Positions 18,354 to 24,683 of a stretch of 64,000 nt of DNA are shown here, piece by piece; within the stretch, counting starts at the first letter, position 1, and the number at the start of each line of letters is the position of its first letter. The notes beneath the pieces are model-generated. The model was not told where the DNA came from and searched no databases. It saw only the letters and a program-made list of their open reading frames with translations. The position numbers were made by a program, and so were the translations under genes. This DNA comes from Pseudomonadota bacterium. GTDB lineage: Bacteria > Pseudomonadota > Alphaproteobacteria > Rhizobiales > Pleomorphomonadaceae. The DNA is taken from positions 171,716-235,715 of the forward strand of contig JAEZHI010000039.1 in assembly GCA_023436885.1 (NCBI GenBank), given 5' to 3'.

Positions 18354-19747
18354 GCTGGCGACCGCCGATGCCGATATAGGGATCGCCCCTCGAGGTCGGT
18401 CAGATTGTAGGCGCAAAAGGGAATGACACGCCCGTCGGACTGAGCCACGTGGATATGACACTGACGCAGACGATCGAGATCCAGCGTCCAAGCATCCTGA
18501 AAAGCCATTCCCGATAGCGACAAGCGCCGGCCCTGCTGTTCCAGAAAGGCATCGAGGGCTTCAAGACCGGCCGTCGGCGTTTCCTCATGCAATGTTTTCG
18601 TCCACTGTCCGGAGACATAGCGCTGCGCACGCACGACATCGGCCGAACGACGCGCGGGAACACCGCAGCAAGCTGTATTGTCAGTCTGCTGTTCTGTCTG
18701 AGTGCCGCACCCACTCGAAGATTCCGGATCGGAGCGGAAACGGCCGGAACGATCAACCGAGAAACGGCCATTGAAGGAGCAGAACGGATTCTCTGCCGAT
18801 CCGGGACGGAAGTCCTCCAGCTTGATGGCGCCATCGGCATAATCGATCAGCGCCTCCATGACCTCCGGCAGGGTTATGCGGTCCTGATCGCCGGGAGTTC
18901 CCGGGTTTCGTCCGAAGTAGGACACCGGCTGAAAATGCACGGCCCGCACGACCGGCATCTCGGCCTTGGCGAAGTCGACGATGGCACCGATCTCGTTCGT
19001 GTTGACGCCGGGCACCAGCGTCGGGACTAGAACCACGCCGATGCCGGCGGCTTGTGCGCTGGCGATCGCCTTGCGCTTGGCCTCGAACATGTCCCGTCCG
19101 CGCAGCTTGCGGTAGACTTGGTCGCTGACGCCGTCGAACTGAAGAAAGACACAGTCGAGGCCGGCATCCGCGAGAGCGGCGAGATAGTCCGGCTCTTGTC
19201 CGATCCTGAGACCGTTGGTATTGAGCTGGACGAAGTCGAAGCCCTTGGCGCGGACCATGGCCACGATCTCGGGCAAGTCGTCGCGAACCGTCGGCTCGCC
19301 ACCGGACAACTGGATATGCACCTGCCCACTACCGGCTTTCAATTTATCGAGGGCGGTGCCGATCTCGTCGAAGGGCATGTCCTTGCCATGGCGGCCGGCC
19401 GAAGCAAAGCAAACCGGGCAGACAAGATCGCAACGCGACGTCACTTCGACCAGCACACAGCACCCCTGCTGGCGATGATCGCCACAAAGTCCGCAATCCC
19501 TCGGGCAGCCTTCGGAAATATCGGTTGCAACATTGACCGGAGAGGACGTGGCGCGGTGGCTTTCAGACCAGATCTGGTAGCTGCGCAGCCCCCGCCAGAC
19601 CGGTGTGACGACGCGGCCGTGCGAGGGACAGGTCTTGTCGAGATAAACCGTATCGCCAACAGCAAAGCGCTCGGCTGGAATGGTCTTGAGACATTCCGGG
19701 CAAACACTGCGAGTGCGGCCAAAAGAGAGGCGAACGGGACCGGTCAT
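18350..19747 (-). CDS. Cysteine-rich radical SAM protein (TrsS-like)
   Basis: A 465-residue radical SAM enzyme. The N-terminus has a rubredoxin-like set (Cys16, Cys19, Cys40). It then carries two CxxxCxxC motifs, CPRDCGLC (81-88) and CDLVCPVC (106-113); the second precedes the typical SAM-domain motifs (QLSGGEPTVRDD, LNTNG) and should hold the catalytic cluster. More cysteines follow (CSFNGR, SGCG, a CCG near residue 370, and IPFCAYN near the end). The layout resembles the family containing TrsS and tetraether-lipid-synthase-like proteins. Some TrsS relatives are selenoproteins; I see only Cys codons and no in-frame UGA here. The reaction is unknown. The start is 2 bases from the NTP transferase stop. 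Confidence 0.82.
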   Translation of the reverse strand: MTGPVRLSFGRTRSVCPECLKTIPAERFAVGDTVYLDKTCPSHGRVVTPVWRGLRSYQIWSESHRATSSPVNVATDISEGCPRDCGLCGDHRQQGCCVLVEVTSRCDLVCPVCFASAGRHGKDMPFDEIGTALDKLKAGSGQVHIQLSGGEPTVRDDLPEIVAMVRAKGFDFVQLNTNGLRIGQEPDYLAALADAGLDCVFLQFDGVSDQVYRKLRGRDMFEAKRKAIASAQAAGIGVVLVPTLVPGVNTNEIGAIVDFAKAEMPVVRAVHFQPVSYFGRNPGTPGDQDRITLPEVMEALIDYADGAIKLEDFRPGSAENPFCSFNGRFSVDRSGRFRSDPESSSGCGTQTEQQTDNTACCGVPARRSADVVRAQRYVSGQWTKTLHEETPTAGLEALDAFLEQQGRRLSLSGMAFQDAWTLDLDRLRQCHIHVAQSDGRVIPFCAYNLTDLEGRSLYRHRRSPA

Positions 19748-19749
19748 CG

Positions 19750-20907
19750 TCAGCTCTCCACCAAAGTAACGGGGGCGACCGCCGACAGATGATCGAGTGG
19801 CCCAATGATCGATTCCACCGCCGCAAGCACGGCTGCCACCGCACCGCGACGGCGAAGCGCACCGGCCAGGGCTTCAGGATTGGACGCGAAAGCGGTGAGA
19901 GCCGGTGCAAATCGCTCGTCCAGACCGACACGCCGCTCTCCCTTGATCAGCTTGTCGGCCAGGAACACGACGTGCCGCTCATCGAGCGGCTGTCCCGGCT
20001 CAAGCGCCAGCTCCATGTGATCGGCGACGATCCTGGCAACGTCAGCAAACCCGAAAGCAGCAACGTAGCGGGCGCCTGCGGCTGCATGATCGGGTTCGAC
20101 CTTGGCAATATCGTGCAGCAGCGCCCCTGCCCTGACAGCGTCGATATCGATCGCAATACCCTTGGCGACTAGACGCTCTGCGATCTCGACAGCGAGCTTG
20201 GCAACCACAGCGCAATGACGGCGGGTCGGCTCGGGTGTGCCGATGGCGTCCTGCATGGCGGTACATTCCGCCTCGTCAGGCTGGCGGCGATGCGGCAGGC
20301 AGGCGGCGAGACGCAGGTACTCGTCGGAATAGTCCATGTCGCGCAGGATGCCGCTATCGATGACCGGGATGCTTTGCACGTTCTGCTGGTGACGATCGAG
20401 AATATCGCGCAGCGTTATCTCCGGTGCCGCTGCCAGAATTTCAGGGAACAGCTGCCGGCTGATGAAGGGGGGATGGCCGCATTTGCCACGAAATGTCGGG
20501 CGCAGGATGAGAGGTTCATCGGCGCCTATCCGTCCAACGATCTCCGCCAGGGTGCTTGTCCGCACCAGCGGCACATCAACTGGAAGGATCATTGCGCCAT
20601 CGACCGTATTGGGCAAAGCAGCAATGCCTGCCTTGATGCTCGACATCATCCCGTCAGCAAAGGCAGCATTGAGCACCGCCATCGCACCATGCGCCTCGAC
20701 AACTGGTATCATCCGCTCGGCTTCATTGCCGACGACCACGTAAATATTGTCGATCCGAGCCTCGGTTATGGTCGAGATCACATGCCCGAGCACGGTCCCC
20801 TCACTAAAGGGCAAGAGCGGCTTGAAGGCGCCCATGCGCGACGACCAACCAGCCGCAAGTATGATGGCGGCAATACTCGGCGGCGTGGACCTGCCTGGAA
20901 CGTTCAC
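19750..20907 (-). CDS. MobA/MocA-like nucleotidyltransferase fused to HD domain (DVU_1551-like)
   Basis: A 385-residue two-domain protein. Residues about 10-210 form an NTP transferase with LAAGWSSRMG (17-26) and LPVDVPLV, as in MocA, which adds CMP to Mo-cofactor. The C-terminal half (about 230-350) is an HD phosphohydrolase-like domain (RRHCAVVAKLA, then AGALLHDIAK and VADHMEL). D. gigas MOP uses the cytosine dinucleotide form of the cofactor, so a cofactor-finishing role for this neighbour is coherent. The GTG start at 20907 has GGAGGAG 5 bases upstream and overlaps the previous stop. The HD domain may hydrolyse a nucleotide or phosphate by-product; that is inference. Confidence 0.84.
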   Translation of the reverse strand: MNVPGRSTPPSIAAIILAAGWSSRMGAFKPLLPFSEGTVLGHVISTITEARIDNIYVVVGNEAERMIPVVEAHGAMAVLNAAFADGMMSSIKAGIAALPNTVDGAMILPVDVPLVRTSTLAEIVGRIGADEPLILRPTFRGKCGHPPFISRQLFPEILAAAPEITLRDILDRHQQNVQSIPVIDSGILRDMDYSDEYLRLAACLPHRRQPDEAECTAMQDAIGTPEPTRRHCAVVAKLAVEIAERLVAKGIAIDIDAVRAGALLHDIAKVEPDHAAAGARYVAAFGFADVARIVADHMELALEPGQPLDERHVVFLADKLIKGERRVGLDERFAPALTAFASNPEALAGALRRRGAVAAVLAAVESIIGPLDHLSAVAPVTLVES

Positions 20908-21359
20908 GGCTTCTCCTCCGGTGGGACTACCGTGATATCTACGCCATGGTTGGCGAGCGTTTCCTTGATCTTCTCCCAAGTCGCGATGATGAGCGCCGGG
21001 CAACGCTGGTGCTTCAAGGCCTCATCGAATTTCATGATCCCGGCGCAGTCGATGCTGCCGTACTGGCCAGTAGCCGCAGCGTTGAACCAACCGGCGAAAT
21101 CGTCGAGCATGGCTCCCAACTCGGGATGTTCGCTTTCACCGTCGCCACCGCGCCCGGCATAATAGCCGATCACGCAACAGCCCGCGGACAAGGCGCCGCA
21201 ATTGAAACCCTGCCCCATGCCGAGGGCGAGGCCCGACATCGCCCGGACGAGATCGGGATCATCGCGCCCCTGCGCCTCAAGCGCGAGCCGCATCAGGATG
21301 TGGCTGCACTTGAAATCGTCGAGCAGCAGTTCGGCAACGCGGAAGGAGTCTTCGCTCAT
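20904..21359 (-). CDS. C-GCAxxG-C-C family protein (DVU_1555-like)
   Basis: A 151-residue protein with the redox-type cysteine motif FNCGALSAGCC (Cys54, Cys61, Cys62) plus Cys18 and two later cysteines. Such proteins are thought to be small redox or metal-binding factors and are often found beside Fe-S enzymes. The ATG at 21359 overlaps the methyltransferase stop as ATGA, with a GGGG site about 10 bases upstream, so translation is coupled. Function is unknown. Confidence 0.85.
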   Translation of the reverse strand: MSEDSFRVAELLLDDFKCSHILMRLALEAQGRDDPDLVRAMSGLALGMGQGFNCGALSAGCCVIGYYAGRGGDGESEHPELGAMLDDFAGWFNAAATGQYGSIDCAGIMKFDEALKHQRCPALIIATWEKIKETLANHGVDITVVPPEEKP

Positions 21360-22036
21360 GAATGTGTGCCCCCTGCCGGGGATGAAGGATCGGTGGATCG
21401 CTCGGCTATTATCAGGCGATATCGCAGACGCTCCTCGGCCCGCATGCAGCAGGCGCGATCGCCCCACAAGGCGTCCAACGAGCCGTATTGAAAGATGAAG
21501 CGGGCGATGAAGCCAGCCAGTACGCTCGATCTGTCTTCATCGTGAAGGACCGTGAAGCCGGCCGCGACAAGGTCTTCGTGGAGGTGATCGCGTCCGTCAT
21601 GGCTCGGCCATTCGAGGTCGGCCAGAAGCAATATTCCTGTCGGCCTCAATACGCGCGCCCACTCGACGAGCGCCGCACGGCGGTCGGGCATCAATGAAAG
21701 ACTGCACTCCGAGAGCACCGCGTCGACGCAGGCATCGGCCAGTGGCAAATGGGCACCATCGCCATGAAAGAGCGCCGACACCACCCGCGAAGCGGCGACC
21801 GCCAGCGCTCTCTCGTCGCAATCGACTCCCATGCCGACGAAGCCATGGCGTTCGACCCACGCAAGGCTCTCGCCGCTACCACACCCCACATCGAGCACGA
21901 GCGAGCCGAGGCGCAATCCCGACCGCTCGAACAGCTCCTTGACGATCGCCCCATCACCTGGGCGCAGCCACTCCCCGCCCGCCCCTTCTATGCAACCGCA
22001 ACCAAACAGTCCCGGAAGAGGGGCGGATTTCGCCAT
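21356..22036 (-). CDS. Class I SAM-dependent methyltransferase (DVU_1556-like)
   Basis: A 226-residue Rossmann methyltransferase with motif I LDVGCGSG (48-55), the acidic ribose contact GVDCDE, and a post-motif FHGDGAHLPL. An unusual N-terminal CGC (Cys13, Cys15) precedes the fold, followed by a Gly-rich stretch ending in WLRPGD. That head also occurs, as I recall, in the relatives near Desulfovibrio mop. The ATG at 22036 overlaps the TGA of the small redox gene (TGATG), with GGAGG upstream. Substrate unknown. Confidence 0.85.
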   Translation of the reverse strand: MAKSAPLPGLFGCGCIEGAGGEWLRPGDGAIVKELFERSGLRLGSLVLDVGCGSGESLAWVERHGFVGMGVDCDERALAVAASRVVSALFHGDGAHLPLADACVDAVLSECSLSLMPDRRAALVEWARVLRPTGILLLADLEWPSHDGRDHLHEDLVAAGFTVLHDEDRSSVLAGFIARFIFQYGSLDALWGDRACCMRAEERLRYRLIIAERSTDPSSPAGGTHS

Positions 22037-22242
22037 CACTTGTCCTCCAACGCTTGCTCGACCTTGAGCATCCGGCCGTAGGCAAGTTCTTCAGAGACAT
22101 AGACGAAGCCGCAGATGGGGCAGCAGGGCAGTTCCACCGGAAAGGTCTGCCCGAGATAGCTCGCCTCGACCTTCCGCATTTCGAGCGGCTTGTCGCAACG
22201 AGCGCAGATGAAATCGGAAACACCACCGGGAGCGTCAGTCAT
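22036..22242 (-). CDS. Small CxxC redox/zinc-ribbon protein (DVU_1557-like)
   Basis: A 68-residue protein with two cysteine knuckles, CARC (13-16) and CCPIC (40-44), the second followed by Gly as in rubredoxin-like and zinc-ribbon folds. It could bind iron or zinc and may pass electrons to or from the dicluster protein encoded just upstream. Its ATG overlaps the upstream stop as ATGA. The length and spacing match the group around mop in Desulfovibrio, as I recall it. Confidence 0.84.
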   Translation of the reverse strand: MTDAPGGVSDFICARCDKPLEMRKVEASYLGQTFPVELPCCPICGFVYVSEELAYGRMLKVEQALEDK

Positions 22243-22511
22243 GGCTTCACCTCGACCTGCATGCGATGGCCGTAGGCACGATGAATGACAAAGCCTTGGT
22301 CTGTCTGTTCGTATTCGACCCAGGTGGTGACTGTCCCAATCCGGCCGGATGCGGTGAAATGGCCAGTCTTTTTATCCTTCAGCAGCCGTCCGGTCCGCTG
22401 AGCGTCGGCGATGACTTCGGCAATGTCGTCGAGCAACAACAACTTGCGTTCGATATCGGCCCGAACGGCATCGCTGACGATCAAAGTGGCGGCTGGAGCT
22501 GGATCGCTCAT
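22239..22511 (-). CDS. Possible separate 90-residue cistron nested in the 3' end of the dicluster gene
   Basis: The ATG at 22511 is in the same frame as the longer gene and has a strong GGGGAG site 6 bases upstream. The product (VSDAVRADIERKLLLLDD near the start, YGHRMQVEVKP at the end) reads like a complete small protein. The 35 residues before it are Arg-rich and unlike any domain, and their DNA contains a perfect hairpin (22570-22595), as expected of an old intergenic spacer. Either this small protein is made independently, or two genes fused by loss of a stop codon. Confidence 0.5.
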   Translation of the reverse strand: MSDPAPAATLIVSDAVRADIERKLLLLDDIAEVIADAQRTGRLLKDKKTGHFTASGRIGTVTTWVEYEQTDQGFVIHRAYGHRMQVEVKP

Positions 22512-24572
22512 GCTTTCTCCCCAGAGGTCTCGGCGCATGCGCCGGCTCAACCGAAGCCGATTATCGCGACGCCCCGAAAATCCCGGGTCGGGGCGTGCCG
22601 CCGGATCGTCGTCACAGGGGAAGATCAGGTCAATGAGATGAACGGCGCGCTTGCCACGCCGGGCAAAATTGTCTCGGCACATGGCGCAGTAGGCGAGATA
22701 ATCGTCTTCGCTCTCGGTGATGCGCCGGTCGACGAAGGCGTTGCCAACCTCAGGATTGGCGAAGACGGCGAGGCCACCATAACCACAGCAGGTCGTCTTC
22801 TCGGCACCTGTCAGTTCGCGGACCTCCGCGCCCATCGACGCGGCAATCGATCGCACCGCCGCCTGAACCTCATGGGTATGTCGGCTGGTGCAGGGATCGT
22901 GAATGGCGAGCGGACCGAAGGCTGGATTTGGCGCCGTGCGTTCCGGCAGGCCAATGACGATGAGTTCCGTCCAGAGGGAGGTTACGGCGACGTCCGGCAG
23001 GAACTCGCCGATCTGTTTGAGGCAGGTCGAACAGGCGGTAACGATGCGAGGACGCCCTTGCGTCTCCCAGACCGCGCGAATGTGATCGAGTACTTCCTGG
23101 TGCAGCGCCTTGCGCCCCGACCAGTGGGCCGGTGCGCCGCAGCAATCGAGCATGAATCCAACGCCGCCGGGAAGGCGATCGCAGAGATGGCGATAGATGG
23201 CTTCTACCTGACGCGGAGCCGATGCCGGCAACTGACAGCCTGGGAAGAACAGCACCGTGCTCTGGTCAAGTCCCGGCTGATGGCGCACGAAGGCGACCTC
23301 GTCGGACCGGCTGAAGGCCATGTCGCGCAAGGCAAAGTCGTGGTGCGAGGTCGGCATATGGCCGCGCTCGACCATGCTCTGGCGCGCGTCGAGGCAGACG
23401 TCACCCGTGGCAAGGTCGTTGGGGCAAAGGGTCTCGCAGAGGCCGCACAGCGCACAGCTGTCGATCATCCGGTTGGACTTGCGATTGCCCATGATGATCG
23501 AGTCGTTGTTGTAGATCTCGCGAACGGCCCGCTTCGGATAGGTCTTGTAGTACGTGAGGTAGGCGCAGGCCTTGACGCATTCGAGGCAATGGCAGGGGAA
23601 GCAGCGCGCCGCCTCGCTCATCGCCTCGGCCGGTGTGTAGCCGGCGACCGGATCGGACGGCTGAACAGGCGGTACCGGCGCATGGCCGGCTGTATTGACG
23701 TAAAGACAGGTACCTGTGGAGGTGTCGTCGGTGCGACTGGCCGTCAGCGAGGCGCCCTGGAGGAAGCGATCGATGGAGACGGCTGCCCTGCGACCATCGC
23801 GGACAGACAGGATGGCCGAATAGGTTTCGTCTTCGCCGCTATGAACGCAGCTTCCAAAAACATTGGGCTGCGAGGTTAAAAGCGTTACCGGATCGAGATC
23901 GATCCTCCCCGCTGCCGTGAGGCGGAGCGCGCCTGAAAACTGGATGGCCGGCCCAGGACCGATGGCGAGAAGGACGGCGTCATAGTTCGCCACCAGCTCG
24001 GCAAGCCCGAAGGTACTCTCGCCGCCGGTCACGCGCTGTCGACAGCGAATATCGACACCGAGCGAGCTGAGCGCACCGAGATCGGCTTCGATCGCCGACG
24101 GCGGCAGGACGGATGGCGGGATGTCATGGCGAAGACGTTCGAGCGGGCGAGCCTCGGCTTCAAAAACCGTGACCGCGTGCCCCTTCATGACGAGGTCGAA
24201 TGCAGCGGTAAGCCCAGCCAATCCGGCACCGACGATCGCTACCGCCCTTACTCTGCGCGACTTCTGAGCGATGCGGCGCACTGTGGGATAAGCTTCTTCG
24301 ATCAGTGCCCGCTCGAGCGCGCCGATGTTGACCGCGCCACCGGCTTCCGCCCGACGGCAGACGCTTTCGCATGGATGCTCGCAGATATGAGCAATGATGG
24401 CAGGGAAAGGAACGACCCGGGCATAAAGAGCAATGGCCCCGGTGAAGTCACCAGCCGCCACCCTCTCAACCATGGCCCGCGCGTCCACACGCAGCGGACA
24501 GGCCGCCGAGCAGGCCGGCGGTTGTTCCTCAATGCAGCGTGCTTCCCATGCCTTGACCTGATCGCCATCCAT
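22239..24572 (-). CDS. FAD/NAD(P)- and [4Fe-4S]-binding redox protein with CCG domains
   Basis: A 777-residue electron-transfer protein. About 1-100 is a GltD-type iron-sulfur head (Cys13, Cys21, Cys25, Cys64, Cys68, Cys72). A Rossmann FAD domain follows (VAIVGAGLAG, 111-120). A two-cluster ferredoxin segment (CFPCHCLEC...C and CALCGLCETLC) lies mid-protein, then HdrD/GlcF-type cysteine-rich domains with CCGAPAHWSG and CCGYGG. It looks able to link NAD(P)H, Fe-S clusters and a thiol or quinone, and so to accept electrons from the aldehyde oxidoreductase encoded just upstream. Residues about 688-777 look like a separate small domain joined by a low-quality linker (see the nested frame at 22239-22511). 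The start has only a weak ribosome site. Confidence 0.85.
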   Translation of the reverse strand: MDGDQVKAWEARCIEEQPPACSAACPLRVDARAMVERVAAGDFTGAIALYARVVPFPAIIAHICEHPCESVCRRAEAGGAVNIGALERALIEEAYPTVRRIAQKSRRVRAVAIVGAGLAGLTAAFDLVMKGHAVTVFEAEARPLERLRHDIPPSVLPPSAIEADLGALSSLGVDIRCRQRVTGGESTFGLAELVANYDAVLLAIGPGPAIQFSGALRLTAAGRIDLDPVTLLTSQPNVFGSCVHSGEDETYSAILSVRDGRRAAVSIDRFLQGASLTASRTDDTSTGTCLYVNTAGHAPVPPVQPSDPVAGYTPAEAMSEAARCFPCHCLECVKACAYLTYYKTYPKRAVREIYNNDSIIMGNRKSNRMIDSCALCGLCETLCPNDLATGDVCLDARQSMVERGHMPTSHHDFALRDMAFSRSDEVAFVRHQPGLDQSTVLFFPGCQLPASAPRQVEAIYRHLCDRLPGGVGFMLDCCGAPAHWSGRKALHQEVLDHIRAVWETQGRPRIVTACSTCLKQIGEFLPDVAVTSLWTELIVIGLPERTAPNPAFGPLAIHDPCTSRHTHEVQAAVRSIAASMGAEVRELTGAEKTTCCGYGGLAVFANPEVGNAFVDRRITESEDDYLAYCAMCRDNFARRGKRAVHLIDLIFPCDDDPAARPDPGFSGRRDNRLRLSRRMRRDLWGESMSDPAPAATLIVSDAVRADIERKLLLLDDIAEVIADAQRTGRLLKDKKTGHFTASGRIGTVTTWVEYEQTDQGFVIHRAYGHRMQVEVKP
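22570..22595 (-). repeat. Hairpin inside the dicluster gene linker
   Basis: A perfect 8-bp inverted repeat, CGCCCCGA against TCGGGGCG, with a 10-base loop. It lies between the HdrD-like part and the small C-terminal domain, 59 bases before the internal ATG. Confidence 0.6.
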
Positions 24573-24610
24573 GATGGTCTCTATGCCTGGTTGGTGGCCC
24601 AAACGGGATA

Positions 24611-24640
24611 CGGGCGGCCCGGGGTAGGACGGGCCGCCCG
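24611..24640 (-). repeat. Intercistronic hairpin between mop and the dicluster gene
   Basis: A perfect 11-bp stem (CGGGCGGCCCG against CGGGCCGCCCG) with an 8-base loop lies 43 bases after the mop stop. No U-run follows on the transcribed strand, so it is more likely a stabiliser or attenuator that keeps mop mRNA more abundant than the accessory genes than a full terminator. Confidence 0.7.
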
Positions 24641-24683
24641 CGTTTCGGGGAGCGGGCGGGAAATGCCCCCCGATTGTCAGACG

